Shown here: positions 29,052-38,899 of the stretch, in pieces | How the letters are laid out: each line of letters starts with the position of its first letter | Position numbering within the stretch: the stretch's first letter is position 1 | From: Candidatus Accumulibacter contiguus | GTDB lineage: Bacteria > Pseudomonadota > Gammaproteobacteria > Burkholderiales > Rhodocyclaceae | Direction of reading: 5' to 3' | DNA length: 64,000 bases | NCBI RefSeq assembly: GCF_012940005.1 | Contig: NZ_SPMX01000007.1 | Coordinates: 62,001-126,000 of the forward strand | The notes under the pieces: model-generated | Told to the model about the DNA's origin: nothing | Database searches by the model: none | What the model saw: the letters and a program-made list of their open reading frames with translations, nothing else | Position numbers and translations under genes: made by a program

Positions 29052-29615
29052 CTGGCCAGCCAACGCGAACTGTCGGATTTCCTCACTGCAATCGAACGCC
29101 GTGCTTTCAAACAGGCCATGTTCGCGGTGCGTAACGAAGAGTCAGCGCTCGACATCGTTCAGGACACGATGATGAAGCTCGCCGAAAAATATGGCGATCG
29201 CCCGCAGACCGAGCTACCGATGCTTTTTCAACGCATCCTGCAGAATACCATTCGCGACTACTACCGGCGCAGCAAGGTTCGCTCGCTGTGGACCACCTTG
29301 CTCTCCTCACTTTCACCCAGCGATGACGAGGATTACGATCCGCTCGAAACCATCAGCGGCGAATCGGGGTCGTATAGCCCGCAAACGCCGGACGGTCAAC
29401 TCCAGCAGACGCAAATCCTTGCGATAATTGAGAAAGAGATAGAATCGCTGCCAGCACGTCAACGCGAAGCCTTCCTTCTGCGTTACTGGGAAGATATGGA
29501 TGTTGCCGAGACGGCGTCTGTCATGGGCTGTTCGGAGGGCAGCGTCAAAACGCATTGCTCGCGTGCCAATCATGCGCTGGCGGCTGCACTGAAAGCAAGA
29601 GGAATCACCTTATGA
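29052..29615 (+). CDS. ECF-like RNA polymerase sigma factor
   Basis: The protein has sigma region 2 (QAMFAVRNEESALDIVQDTM, then LPMLFQRILQNTIRDYYRR) and region 4 (SLPARQREAFLLRYWEDMDV, MGCSEGSVKTHCSRANHAL). The first ATG in frame is 29118, but conserved-looking sequence continues upstream without a stop (ELSDFLTAIERRAFKQ). The best start is CTG 29052, eight bases after AAGGA at 29039-29043, giving 187 aa. Downstream genes encode DUF3619, DUF3106 and RDD proteins, a cluster common in betaproteobacteria. The stop overlaps the DUF3619 start. DUF3619 may act as the membrane-bound anti-sigma partner, by position and topology only. Confidence 0.85.
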   Translation: MASQRELSDFLTAIERRAFKQAMFAVRNEESALDIVQDTMMKLAEKYGDRPQTELPMLFQRILQNTIRDYYRRSKVRSLWTTLLSSLSPSDDEDYDPLETISGESGSYSPQTPDGQLQQTQILAIIEKEIESLPARQREAFLLRYWEDMDVAETASVMGCSEGSVKTHCSRANHALAAALKARGITL

Positions 29616-29986
29616 ATGAGCTGCATTTTACCTACAAGATCAAGCAACACCTGAATCATGGACTACAACTGCCCGCGGGAACCCTCAAACGCCTGGAAGG
29701 TGCGAGGCAACTGGCGCTGGCGCAGCAGAAGGTTTCGGAGCACCAATCGGTGCTGGCCGGAGCTGGCAGCTTTGTACTGCATCAGGTCGACAACCTGCAC
29801 CTCAAGCAGGTATTGCTGGCCCTTATCGTCGTTCTCGGCATTACCAGCTACACGTACTGGTATGCAGACCAGAGCATCACCGAAATCGAGATCATCGACA
29901 GTGCGCTGCTTTCGGACGATCTGCCAATCGCTGCGTTTACCGACAAGGGCTTTGATGCATGGCTGAAAAGCTCCGCGTCGCAGTAA
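29612..29986 (+). CDS. DUF3619 single-pass membrane protein (possible anti-sigma partner)
   Basis: A 124-aa protein begins MNELHFTYKIKQHLNHGLQL. It has a soluble N-terminal half, one transmembrane segment (KQVLLALIVVLGITSYTYWY at about 70-90) and an acidic C-terminus (ITEIEIIDSALLSDDLPIAA). This is the DUF3619 pattern. Its ATG overlaps the sigma-factor stop. A cytoplasmic head plus one membrane span next to an ECF-like sigma factor resembles anti-sigma factors, but no zinc anti-sigma motif is present. Confidence 0.8.
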   Translation: MNELHFTYKIKQHLNHGLQLPAGTLKRLEGARQLALAQQKVSEHQSVLAGAGSFVLHQVDNLHLKQVLLALIVVLGITSYTYWYADQSITEIEIIDSALLSDDLPIAAFTDKGFDAWLKSSASQ

Positions 29987-30573
29987 TCCTCGGTGGCTTC
30001 ATGGCGCTTACGGCCTGGGCAGACGTACCCGGGCCGTCGGCGATGGTCACCCTACCGCAGCCACAATGGACCGAGCTGACGGTCGAGCAAAAGCTCATCC
30101 TCGCGCCACTCAGTGACGACTGGGATGCGATGGAGTACAGCCGCCAGAAGAAATGGCTCGGCATCACGCGCCGCTTCACCACCATGACGCCGGAAGAGCA
30201 ACGCCGAATCCAGGTTCAGATGCAGGAGTGGGCGAAACTGACGCCCGAGCAGCGACGCATCGCTCGCGAGAGCTTCATGACCGCCAACAAGCTTCCGATC
30301 GAAAAGAAACAGGAACTCAAGCAGAAATGGGAGGAATACTCCAGCCTGCCGGAAGAAGAAAAGGCGAGACTCAAGCAACAAGCCGCGAGCAAGTCGGTCC
30401 CGAAACCAGGGAGCTTACCCGGTAGCGCCACGCCCACCAGCACAGCCGCGCCGACGCCATCGGCACCCCCGGTAGTCGGTACTCCACCCCCCCCTGCAGC
30501 GGAAACCGCCAGCCCACCGTTGCCGCTGGTCACTACAGCCCCGCCCGTCAGCGAAGCGGAAGTCCGGCGCTGA
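29959..30573 (+). CDS. DUF3106 exported proline-rich protein
   Basis: A 204-aa protein has a signal peptide (MAEKLRVAVILGGFMALTAW, cleavage near AWA-DVPG). It then carries repeated helical motifs of the form LTPEQRRIARE and MTPEEQRRIQVQ, the DUF3106 core, and a Pro/Ala/Ser/Thr-rich low-complexity tail (about residues 150-200). It overlaps the DUF3619 gene by 28 bp in another frame. The LT/MTPEEQR repeats resemble periplasmic CpxP/Spy-like sensors only superficially; no function is established. Confidence 0.8.
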   Translation: MAEKLRVAVILGGFMALTAWADVPGPSAMVTLPQPQWTELTVEQKLILAPLSDDWDAMEYSRQKKWLGITRRFTTMTPEEQRRIQVQMQEWAKLTPEQRRIARESFMTANKLPIEKKQELKQKWEEYSSLPEEEKARLKQQAASKSVPKPGSLPGSATPTSTAAPTPSAPPVVGTPPPPAAETASPPLPLVTTAPPVSEAEVRR

Positions 30574-30998
30574 TGCCGGCTACGCAAGTCGTCGAGCGGC
30601 CGGGCATCCTGCGTCGTCTGTTGAGCATGGCATACGAGTCCCTGCTGCTGTTTGCAGTACTGGCCGTGCTGCTGGTTCTGCCGCACCTTCTCCTCGGAGC
30701 CTTCGCGCACCGCCTGGCGTCGCCGGTCCTGTTGCAGGCGCATTGCTTCCTCGTGATGCTGATCTATTTTCTCTGGTTCTGGAGCAACGGGCGACGGACC
30801 CTGGCCATGAAGACCTGGCGCATTCGGCTGGTGACCCGTGATGGCTTGCCTGTACGCCCGGCCCGGGCGCTCCTGCGCTATCTGTTGAGCTGGCCGAGCA
30901 TCGTTCTCGGCGGCGCCGGCATACTCTGGGCATTGTTCGATCGCGACCGGCAATTTCTGCACGACCGTCTCGCCGGCACGCAGCTGATCATCAACTGA
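30573..30998 (+). CDS. RDD family membrane protein
   Basis: A 141-aa integral membrane protein with RDD-domain features: RRLLSMAYESLLLFAVLAVL, WFWSNGRRTLAMKTWRIRLV and a final LFDRDRQFLHDRLAGTQLI. The initial Arg and the DR/HDRLAGT motifs are characteristic. Members are thought to be transporters, some linked to Na+/H+ exchange. It is the last gene of the sigma-DUF3619-DUF3106 cluster; its ATG overlaps the DUF3106 stop (TGATG). It converges with lptG, 7 bp away. Confidence 0.87.
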   Translation: MPATQVVERPGILRRLLSMAYESLLLFAVLAVLLVLPHLLLGAFAHRLASPVLLQAHCFLVMLIYFLWFWSNGRRTLAMKTWRIRLVTRDGLPVRPARALLRYLLSWPSIVLGGAGILWALFDRDRQFLHDRLAGTQLIIN

Positions 30999-31005
30999 GC
31001 GCCGA

Positions 31006-32080
31006 TCAGCGCTTTTCCACCCACCAGATCATGACTGCTGCCGTCAGCAGGAACAGCACCGACGGTGTGACTGCGCTGAGCAGCGGTGACCAGCTGTTGA
31101 TCGCACCGAGATTGGCGAACAAGCCGTTGAGCATGTAAAAGAGGATTCCGGTCATCACTCCGGCGAAGATCTGCATGCCTACCCGGTCGGCCCGGTAATG
31201 CGCGCCAGCAAACGGCAAGGCGAGAGCCACCATGACCAATGCTGCCAGCGGATAGACCACTTTTTTTCCAGAAAGCGATGTCGTAGCGGTTGGTCTTCTG
31301 ATGATTGTCAGCCAAATGTTTGGTATAGGCCGACAGGTGCCGCAGCGACATCCGATCGGGGGAAACCATCAGTACTGCAAGAATGTCCGGATTCAGGGCC
31401 GATCGCCACAACATCTCCGGCATCTTGTGGACTTCGGCCCGCTCTGCAAGCAGGACGGTCTGTACCACTTCGGTCAAGCGCCAACTGTCGGGAAGCACGT
31501 GTTTCCCCTCCGCGGCCTCGGTAACGGAACGCAATTGTGCCTTCTCGTCAAATTCGTAAATGCGGATGCCGCGTAAACGCGCATCCGGCAGAACGACGCG
31601 CACGTTGATGAAACTCCGTTCGTCCTTGACCCACAGGCCCGACCGCAGATCCTGTCCGACCATTCGGCCCTTTTCCTTCAGGCGCATTTGATACGCCGCA
31701 CGTTCGGCCGGTGGCGCCACAAACTCACCGATCAGGTAGGTCGCCAGGGCAAACAGGCCTGCCAGCTGAAACAGACCGCCGAGAAGGGCTGCGGTGGACA
31801 AACCCGAGGCGCGCAAGACGGTGAGCTCGGAATGACGGGCGAGAGTCGAGAGTGCATAAAGCGTACCGATCAGGACGGCAATCGGCATCAATTCATAGGC
31901 ACGCCCCGGCGCGCGCAGCAAGACGAAGCCAAGGGCATGGTGCAACTGATACCCGCCCTGTCCGACACCCTTGATCTCGCCGAGCAGATCGAAGAAGGCA
32001 AACAAGGCCAGAAAAGCCAGCAACACCAGCAGGATGGCAGCGGAGACCTCGCGCGCCAGGTAGCGACGATAGACCTTCAT
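31006..32080 (-). CDS. lptG: LPS export permease LptG, interrupted by one frameshift
   Basis: LptG with LptF and LptB extracts lipopolysaccharide from the inner membrane. Translation from ATG 32080 (MKVYRRYLAREVSAA, six-TM permease with periplasmic jellyroll) is good up to NRYDIAFWKK, then leaves frame. The expected continuation VVYPLAALVMVALALPFAGA and the final IWWVEKR lie in another frame ending at 31006. The break is at a run of seven A on the minus strand (31261-31267); removing one base restores a 357-aa protein of normal length. LptG is normally essential, so a sequencing error is likelier than real loss. Confidence 0.9.
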
Positions 32081-33157
32081 CGAGACAGACGGGCGAATGG
32101 GCGTACGGCAATACGATGGTAGAACATCAGCGGCAGGAGAGCCAGCATGAACAGATGCACCGCCAGCACGCCGAAAGCAAACGAAACCTTCCCGCTCGCC
32201 ACCCAGCCCTGGCTAATGGTCACCAGATTGTTGTAGATCAGGTAGACGAGAATGGCGAGCAGCATGTTCGCCGAACGACCCGCACGCGGATTGACGAACG
32301 ACAGAGGAATCGCCAGCAAGGCCAGCACGACCGCCGAGAACGGCATGCTGAAACGGTAAAGCAGCTCGGCCCGATAGACCGGCAAATCGATGGGCAGCAG
32401 ATCCACGGTAGGCATCGTCCTCGGTGTCGGCACGATGCCGCGTGCCTCCCGGGTCTCCACGCGAACCGCGTAGCGCGCATACTCCATGATGCGGAACTCT
32501 GCAGTACCGGGGGGGAAACTCGTAGCGACGGCCGTTCTGCAGGACGATGAAGCGGTCACCGTTCTCGGCGATCTCCTGATGCCCGGAGGCCGCCATCGTC
32601 ACCCCCAAACGATCAGGCCGCAGTTCGTTGACGAACACATTCGAGACATTGCTGGTGTCATCAGCAACCCCTTCCACAAATACTACGCGATCGCCGGCAG
32701 ACGATTCCTGAAAAGCACCGGGAGAGATCTGACCCGCATCGTGTCGAGAACTCAGTTTGCCGCGAAACTCGGCGCTCTGCGACAAGGCCCAGGGGGAAAG
32801 AAAGAGGGAAAGCACCGAGATGGTCAGCACCAGCGGCATCACGAACACCAATACCGGCCGAATCCACGCCGTCAGCGGCAATCCGGCAGAGAACCAGACG
32901 ACCATCTCGGAATCCCGATAGCTGCGCGACAGCGTCAACAAGATGGCGACAAACGACGACAGCGACAACAACACCGGCAGGTAGTAGAGCGCCGAGAAAC
33001 CGAGCAGCGCCACCACCGCGTCCGGCTCGACACTGCCCTGTGCCGCTTCACTGAGCAGCCGAATCAATTGGGTCGTCATCATGATGGCGAAAAGCGCAGT
33101 GAAGACGCCGGCTGCCAAGTGCGTGAACTCGCGCCGGACAGCACGCTGGAAGATCAT
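32077..33157 (-). CDS. lptF: LPS export permease LptF, interrupted by one frameshift
   Basis: From ATG 33157 the product begins MIFQRAVRREFTHLAAGVFT and proceeds through SGLPLTAWIRPVLVFVMPL, a jellyroll part and VLQNGRRYEFPP. It then shifts: GTAEFRIMEYARYAVRV and the C-terminal transmembrane half (NPRAGRSANMLLAILVYLIY) are in another frame. The break is at a run of seven G on the plus strand (32509-32515). Removing one base gives 359 aa, normal for LptF. The stop overlaps lptG (ATGA). The gene is divergent from pepA, a conserved arrangement. Two adjacent essential genes broken in the same way points to sequence error. Confidence 0.9.
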
Positions 33158-33232
33158 TTTTTTGACTTTGGTGAAAAACTGCAGTGATAATCGGCTTTTC
33201 GCAAACGGCGCGGGTTGCCTGAGGAGGGGTAA

Positions 33233-34729
33233 GTGGAATTTAGCATAAAAAGTGGTAGCCCGGAAAAGCAACGCAGCGCCTGTGTGGTGGTCGGCATTTT
33301 CGAACCACGCAAGCTGACCCTGGCTGCCGAGCTTCTGGACAACGCGGCGCACAACCATCTTTCGGACATCATTCGCCGCGGCGACATGGAGGGAAAGGCG
33401 GGCTCGACGCTGCTGCTGCACAATGTTCCGGGCACGCTCTGCGACCGGGTCCTGCTGGTCGGTCTCGGCAAGGAAAAGGAGTTCGGCGACAAGGCCTACT
33501 GCGAAGCCATTCACAGTGCCGTGCGGACGCTCAACGAAACCGGCGCCTTTGACGGCACCGTCTTTCTGACCGAAACGAGCGTCAGGAAGCGCAGCTCTGC
33601 CTGGCGTGTTCGTCAGGCCACCCTTGTGGCGCAGGAAACCGTATATCGTTTCGATCAGTTCAAGAGCAAGAAGGACAAGGTGCGCCGACCCTTGCGCAAA
33701 CTCACCTTTGTCGTTGATCGTCGCAACGAACTGACCATTGCCGAGGAAGCGCTGCGCCAGGGACAGGCCATTGCCGAAGGCATGTCCCTGGCAAAAGATC
33801 TCGCCAATCTGCCGGGTAATGTGTGCACCCCCGCCTTTCTTGCCGAAACGGCACAAAAGATGGCTGCCGAACACAAGCTGGAGTGCCAGATTCTCGAACG
33901 TGACGAGATGGCCGCACTGGGCATGCATTCCTTGCTTGCCGTTGCCAAAGGCTCGCAGCAGCCACCAAAACTGATTGTCCTGCAGTACAAGGGCGGCAAG
34001 AACGATGACCAGCCAGTGGTCCTCGTCGGCAAGGGAATCACTTTCGACAGTGGGGGAATTTCCCTCAAGCCGGCGCCGGAAATGGACGAGATGAAGTACG
34101 ACATGTGCGGCGCCGCCGGCGTGCTGGGTACGATCAAGGCTGCGGCGCTGATGAAACTGCCGATCAATCTGACGGTGATCGTCCCGACCGCAGAAAACAT
34201 GCCCGGCGGGGCCGCCACACGACCAGGCGACATCGTTACCTCGATGTCCGGTCAAACCATCGAAATCCTCAACACCGATGCGGAAGGCCGCCTCGTTCTC
34301 TGCGATGCACTGACTTACGCCGCACGCTTTCAACCGGAGACGGTGATCGACGTCGCCACGCTCACCGGCGCCTGCGTGATCGCTCTCGGCCATATCGCGA
34401 CCGGTCTCTTTGCGAACAACGAGGCCCTGGCGAGGGAACTCGTGCATGCCGGCGATGAAGCGCACGACCGCGCCTGGCAAATGCCCTTGTGGGACGACTA
34501 CCAGGAACTGCTCAAGAGCCCTTTCGCCGACATGGCCAACATCGGTGGCCGCTGGGGAGGCAGCATCACCGCTGCATGTTTTCTCGCCCGTTTTACCAAA
34601 AAATACGTCTGGGCCCATCTCGACATCGCCGGCACTGCCTGGAAGTCGGGCACGGACAAGGGCGCGACCGGGCGACCCGTGCCGCTGCTCATGCACTATT
34701 TGCTGAAACGCGCAGGCAAGCTGAATTGA
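33233..34729 (+). CDS. pepA: leucyl aminopeptidase (cytosol aminopeptidase, M17)
   Basis: PepA is a two-metal M17 aminopeptidase. The 498-aa product contains VGKGITFDSGGISLKP, MKYDMCGAAGVLGTI, the signature NTDAEGRLVLCDALTYA and WAHLDIAGTAWK. GTG 33233 follows a strong GAGGAGGGG site. In E. coli PepA also binds DNA in site-specific recombination and carAB control. It forms an operon with holC, whose TTG start overlaps its stop. Confidence 0.96.
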   Translation: MEFSIKSGSPEKQRSACVVVGIFEPRKLTLAAELLDNAAHNHLSDIIRRGDMEGKAGSTLLLHNVPGTLCDRVLLVGLGKEKEFGDKAYCEAIHSAVRTLNETGAFDGTVFLTETSVRKRSSAWRVRQATLVAQETVYRFDQFKSKKDKVRRPLRKLTFVVDRRNELTIAEEALRQGQAIAEGMSLAKDLANLPGNVCTPAFLAETAQKMAAEHKLECQILERDEMAALGMHSLLAVAKGSQQPPKLIVLQYKGGKNDDQPVVLVGKGITFDSGGISLKPAPEMDEMKYDMCGAAGVLGTIKAAALMKLPINLTVIVPTAENMPGGAATRPGDIVTSMSGQTIEILNTDAEGRLVLCDALTYAARFQPETVIDVATLTGACVIALGHIATGLFANNEALARELVHAGDEAHDRAWQMPLWDDYQELLKSPFADMANIGGRWGGSITAACFLARFTKKYVWAHLDIAGTAWKSGTDKGATGRPVPLLMHYLLKRAGKLN

Positions 34730-35151
34730 CACGAATATTCTTCTACCACAACGCCTCTGACCGGATTGCTGCGACCGCCGCCCTGATCGGCAAGGCCCTG
34801 GCACAGAAGAAGGCCTCGCTGGTCTATGCACCGGATGCCGAGGTCGCCGTGGCACTCGACCGCTGGCTATGGATGCACCCGCCAACCAGCTTCATCCCGC
34901 ATGTGGAGATCAACTCGCCACTCGCCGCCGAAACTCCGGTGCTGATTGCCGGCCGACTGGACGTCATACCGCAGGATGAACGACTGTTCAACCTCGCTGC
35001 CGAGGTACCCCCGGGGTTTTCTCGTTTTGCCAGCCTCATCGAAGTGGTCGGTCAGGGGGAAGAAGAGCGCGTCGCCGGTCGCCAGCGCGCCAGGTTCTAC
35101 AAGGATCGCGGCTACGACCTCCAGTATGTCGATCTGACAGGGAAAGGCTGA
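34726..35151 (+). CDS. holC: DNA polymerase III chi subunit
   Basis: The chi subunit links the clamp loader to single-strand-binding protein. The 141-aa product starts at TTG 34726 (TRIFFYHNASDRIAATAALI) and has KASLVYAPDAEVAVALDRWL, FIPHVEIN, PVLIAG and a C-terminal FYKDRGYDLQYVDL. This is the HolC family, in its conserved position between pepA and valS. Its last base overlaps the next ATG (TGATG). Confidence 0.92.
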   Translation: MTRIFFYHNASDRIAATAALIGKALAQKKASLVYAPDAEVAVALDRWLWMHPPTSFIPHVEINSPLAAETPVLIAGRLDVIPQDERLFNLAAEVPPGFSRFASLIEVVGQGEEERVAGRQRARFYKDRGYDLQYVDLTGKG

Positions 35152-35636
35152 TGGCCGACGACAACGATCTGATCCGTCGGGTGGACTCCCTGATCAACGC
35201 CGATGCAGGCGCTGCCGGCAGCGACCACCGCGACGGTTCGCGACGGCTGCGGCGACGGCGCAGCTTCCTGGCCTCGACCACGCCAGCCGACTCGTCAGCA
35301 AGCCGAACGCCCGCCACCCCGTCGGGCGAAGACGAGGACGACCTGCCGGTCCTCACCGAAGTGGTCTTGCCGGCGCCAGAAGTCCCGGCAGAAGACCGCG
35401 CCAGGCTGCGCGAGACCCTGGCCGCAGAGCTCGCCGAACGCCTTGATCAGCAACTGCAGAGCGAAATGCCGGTGCTCGTCGAAGCGGCGCTGCTGACTGC
35501 CACGGACCACTTGCAGAACGGCATCGCCGCAACCATTGCAGCAGTATTGCATGACTTCATCGAGCAAAACGAGCAGGCTCGACAGCTCATCGAAGAACCC
35601 GCTGGCAGCCAGCCAGCCACTCCTGAGCAGGCCTAG
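35151..35636 (+). CDS. conserved hypothetical protein between holC and valS
   Basis: A 161-aa protein with an Arg-rich patch (RDGSRRLRRRRSFL) and a disordered Pro/Ser/Asp region. The acidic helical C-terminal half includes LPVLTEVVLPAP, LRETLAAELAERLDQQLQ and AIAATIAAVLHDFIEQ-like segments (actual text GIAATIAAVLHDFIEQ). Betaproteobacteria often have a fast-evolving protein here, with the L(T/D)EVV element as its most conserved part. No function is known. It starts one base into the holC stop. Confidence 0.7.
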   Translation: MADDNDLIRRVDSLINADAGAAGSDHRDGSRRLRRRRSFLASTTPADSSASRTPATPSGEDEDDLPVLTEVVLPAPEVPAEDRARLRETLAAELAERLDQQLQSEMPVLVEAALLTATDHLQNGIAATIAAVLHDFIEQNEQARQLIEEPAGSQPATPEQA

Positions 35637-35705
35637 GCGTCGTACCGGGGTAGCCGCGCGATGCGGGTATAATGCGAGCTCCTGCCATTCCCCAGCCCTC
35701 CCCTC

Positions 35706-38543
35706 ATGGAACTCGCCAAGAGCTTTGAACCGGTCGACATCGAACGTCGCTGGTACCCCGAATGGGAAGCCAGAGGCTATTTCGGCGCCGGCCTCGATGC
35801 CGAAAAACCGAACGCTTTCTGCATCCTGCTGCCGCCACCCAACGTCACCGGCACCCTGCACATGGGGCACGGCTTCAACCAGGCGATCATGGATGCGCTC
35901 ACCCGCTACCACCGCATGCGCGGTGACAACACGCTGTGGCAGCCCGGTACCGACCATGCGGGCATTGCCACACAGATCGTCGTCGAACGGCAACTAGACG
36001 CACAGGGAATCTCAAGGCACGAACTCGGACGCGAGAAATTTCTCGAAAAAGTCTGGGAGTGGAAAGAGTTCTCGGGCAACACCATCACCCGCCAGATGCG
36101 CCGCCTCGGCACCTCGCCTGACTGGAGCCGCGAGCGCTTCACGATGGACGCCGGCCTTTCGCGGACGGTCACCGAAACCTTCGTCCGCCTCTACCGCGAG
36201 GGCCTGATCTACCGCGGCAAGCGCCTGGTCAACTGGGACCCGGTACTGCAGACCGCGGTCTCCGACCTCGAGGTGGTGCAGGAAGAGGAACCAGGCCATC
36301 TCTGGCACATCCGTTATCCGCTGGCCGATGGCAGCGGCTCGCTGACCGTTGCCACGACGCGCCCGGAAACCATGCTCGGCGACACCGCGGTGATGGTCCA
36401 TCCCGACGACGAACGTTACCGGCACCTGATCGGAAAAATGGTCCGGCTGCCGCTCTGCGAGCGCACCATCCCGATCATCGCCGATGCCTACGTGGACCTC
36501 GCATTTGGTACCGGTTGCGTCAAGGTCACTCCCGCACACGATTTCAACGACTACGCGGTCGGCCAGCGCCACAGACTGCCGATGATCCCGATCCTGACCC
36601 TGGACGCGAAGATCAACGACAACGCTCCGGCTCGCTACCAGGGCATGGATCGCTTTGCAGCGCGCCAGCAGATCGTCGCCGACCTCGAAGCAGCAGGCCT
36701 GCTCGACAAGGTCGATGCGCATCTGCTGAAAGTGCCGCGCGGCGACCGTACCGGCGTGGTGATCGAGCCGATGCTCACCGACCAATGGTTTGTCGCCATG
36801 AGCAAGGCCGGTGCCGATGGCAGCAGCATCGCCGGCAAGGCTCTGGCATGTGTCGCGGCAGGCGAGATCCGGTTCTTCCCCGAGAACTGGATCAACACCT
36901 ACAACCAGTGGCTGAACAACATCCAGGACTGGTGCATCTCGCGGCAGCTCTGGTGGGGCCATCAGATTCCTGCCTGGTATGGCGAGAGTGGACAGATCTT
37001 TGTCGCTCATGACGAAACCGAAGCCAGGAACGAGGCTGCGGCACAAGGCTACCACGGCCCGCTGAGACGCGACCCGGACGTCCTCGATACCTGGTATTCG
37101 TCAGCACTGTGGCCGTTCTCGACACTCGACTGGACGCCGCAGTGGCCAGCCGAAAGCAACCCGGCGCTCGACCTCTACCTGCCTTCGACAGTCCTGGTGA
37201 CCGGTTTCGACATCATTTTCTTCTGGGTGGCGCGCATGGTGATGATGACCAAACATCTCACCGGCAAAATCCCCTTCAGACACGTCTATGTGCACGGCCT
37301 GATCCGCGACGCCGAAGGCCAGAAAATGAGCAAGTCGAAGGGCAATGTCCTCGACCCGATCGACCTCATCGACGGCATCGGCCTCGACGCGCTGATCGAG
37401 AAGCGCACCAGCGGACTGATGAACCCCAAACAGGCCGCAGAGATCGAAAAGCGCACGCGCAAGGAATTCCCGGCAGGCATCCAGGCATTCGGCACCGACG
37501 CACTGCGCTTCACCTTTCTGTCACTGGCCAGCCCCGGTCGCGACATCAAGTTCGACCTTAACCGCTGCGAAGGCTACCGCAACTTCTGCAACAAGCTGTG
37601 GAACGCCACCCGCTTCGTGCTGATGCACACCGCAGACCAGGATCTCGGCCTGGCAAGCGATACGGCTGACGACTGTGGGTCAGCGCTGCGCTTCTCGTTT
37701 GCTGACCGCTGGATCGTCAGCAAACTGCAGCGTACCGAAGCCGAGGTCGAACAGCATTACGCCGACTACCGCTTCGACCTGCTGGCGCGCTCGGTCTACG
37801 AGTTCGTCTGGGACGAGTTCTGCGACTGGTATGTCGAGTTGTCGAAGGTGCAACTGCAGCAGGGTTCCGTCGAAGAAGTCCGCGCGACGCGGCGGACGCT
37901 GGCGCGCGTACTGGAGACGGTGCTGCGCCTGGCCCACCCGCTGCTGCCCTTCATTACCGAAGAACTCTGGCAGGCGGTGGCGCCGATCGCCGGCCGCAAG
38001 ACCCATGCCTCGGTGATGCTCGCGGCCTATCCGCAGGCGCAGGCAGCAAGCATCGACCCGGCCAGCGAAGCCCGCGTCCAGGAACTGAAGAATCTGGCTT
38101 ACGCCTGCCGCAACCTGCGTGGCGAAATGAACCTCTCGCCGGCGCTGCGGGTTCCGCTGCTCGCCAGCGGCCAGGCCGCATCGCTCGCCGGCTTCGCGCC
38201 CTATCTCAAAGCGCTCTGCAAGCTCTCCGACCTGCAGATCGTCGACGAAATACCGGCCGACGCCAGCGCACCGATCGCCATCGTGGGCGAAACCCGGCTG
38301 ATGCTGCAGGTTCAGATCGACCTGGCTGTCGAATGCGAACGCCTGGACAAGGAGATCGCGCGACTCGGCACCGAGATCGGCAAGGCGAAAGCCAAGCTCG
38401 CCAACGAGAGCTTCGTCGCGCGCGCTCCGGCCGCAGTGGTCGAACAGGAAAGGAAGCGCCTCCAGGACTTCGTCGCCACGCTCGAAAAACTCGAACCGCA
38501 ACGCGAACGCCTCAGGCGGTCACAGCCAGCAAACAGCCGGTAA
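35706..38543 (+). CDS. valS: valyl-tRNA synthetase
   Basis: This class I synthetase charges tRNA-Val and edits mischarged threonine. The 945-aa product has the HIGH motif as HMGH (in [17 protein letters not shown], about residue 52), the editing domain ([17 protein letters not shown]), [10 protein letters not shown], the KMSKS motif ([10 protein letters not shown], about residue 538) and a C-terminal coiled coil. A TATAAT box at 35668-35673 lies 32 bp upstream. The last 100 bp plus flank are duplicated at 49623-49747. This copy carries an 11-bp addition that changes the C-terminus to QPANSR before TAA. Confidence 0.97.
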   Translation: MELAKSFEPVDIERRWYPEWEARGYFGAGLDAEKPNAFCILLPPPNVTGTLHMGHGFNQAIMDALTRYHRMRGDNTLWQPGTDHAGIATQIVVERQLDAQGISRHELGREKFLEKVWEWKEFSGNTITRQMRRLGTSPDWSRERFTMDAGLSRTVTETFVRLYREGLIYRGKRLVNWDPVLQTAVSDLEVVQEEEPGHLWHIRYPLADGSGSLTVATTRPETMLGDTAVMVHPDDERYRHLIGKMVRLPLCERTIPIIADAYVDLAFGTGCVKVTPAHDFNDYAVGQRHRLPMIPILTLDAKINDNAPARYQGMDRFAARQQIVADLEAAGLLDKVDAHLLKVPRGDRTGVVIEPMLTDQWFVAMSKAGADGSSIAGKALACVAAGEIRFFPENWINTYNQWLNNIQDWCISRQLWWGHQIPAWYGESGQIFVAHDETEARNEAAAQGYHGPLRRDPDVLDTWYSSALWPFSTLDWTPQWPAESNPALDLYLPSTVLVTGFDIIFFWVARMVMMTKHLTGKIPFRHVYVHGLIRDAEGQKMSKSKGNVLDPIDLIDGIGLDALIEKRTSGLMNPKQAAEIEKRTRKEFPAGIQAFGTDALRFTFLSLASPGRDIKFDLNRCEGYRNFCNKLWNATRFVLMHTADQDLGLASDTADDCGSALRFSFADRWIVSKLQRTEAEVEQHYADYRFDLLARSVYEFVWDEFCDWYVELSKVQLQQGSVEEVRATRRTLARVLETVLRLAHPLLPFITEELWQAVAPIAGRKTHASVMLAAYPQAQAASIDPASEARVQELKNLAYACRNLRGEMNLSPALRVPLLASGQAASLAGFAPYLKALCKLSDLQIVDEIPADASAPIAIVGETRLMLQVQIDLAVECERLDKEIARLGTEIGKAKAKLANESFVARAPAAVVEQERKRLQDFVATLEKLEPQRERLRRSQPANSR

Positions 38544-38578
38544 ACTGGCCCACTGAGTCAAGATTGCTTTGCGTATGG
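38443..38578 (+). repeat. left copy of long direct repeat (valS 3' end)
   Basis: From 38443 the sequence matches 49623-49747 in the same orientation through the end of valS and about 35 bp beyond. There are only two substitutions (ACTGAG/CCTGAG and TTGCTTTG/TTGTTTTG), plus an 11-bp insertion here formed by repeating CAGCC around AGCAAA. Similarity stops at GCGTATGG. It marks the left border of a likely genomic island. Confidence 0.9.
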
Positions 38579-38899
38579 CATTCCAGACGCTCAAGGCGCG
38601 GCTCAAGCCGGTCTGCCATCGCACCCTGCGCCGCCAGGTGACGGCCTACATCCCCTACACCCCGCTGGTTGAGGAATTCACGCCGGAGGAAAGCGAAGAC
38701 CGGCTCTACCATCTCGTCTCCGAATACCTGCAACAGGATAATCTCCAGGCTCTGCCGGCCAGTCAGCGCAGCCTTGATGACGCTGGTGCTGCGCAAGCTA
38801 CTGGCTTCATCGACCTTCGCCATTGCCGGCGCTGACTTCGATTTCCAACCGGCTCAAAACCAAGCTCCGCATGCAAGAGCCCGCCGAATCATTGGATTG
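38575..38899 (+). pseudogene. SNF2-type helicase remnant (RapA/HepA-like)
   Basis: Three frames hold consecutive pieces of one helicase. Frame one has TLKARLKPVCHRTLRRQV and VEEFTPEESEDRLYHLVSEY. Frame two has LMTLVLRKLLASSTFAIAG. Frame three has LTSISNRLKTKLRMQEPAES. The residues missing between IPYT and PLVEEF, an extra T and a two-base loss show true decay rather than a single error. It begins exactly at the end of the left valS repeat, so only an internal slice entered or survived. Such helicases are frequent in defence islands. Confidence 0.7.

Noticed and set aside
33158-34885. Minus-strand open frame continuing upstream of lptF across pepA
   Set aside because: This is the antisense of pepA; lptF itself begins at ATG 33157 where family similarity starts.
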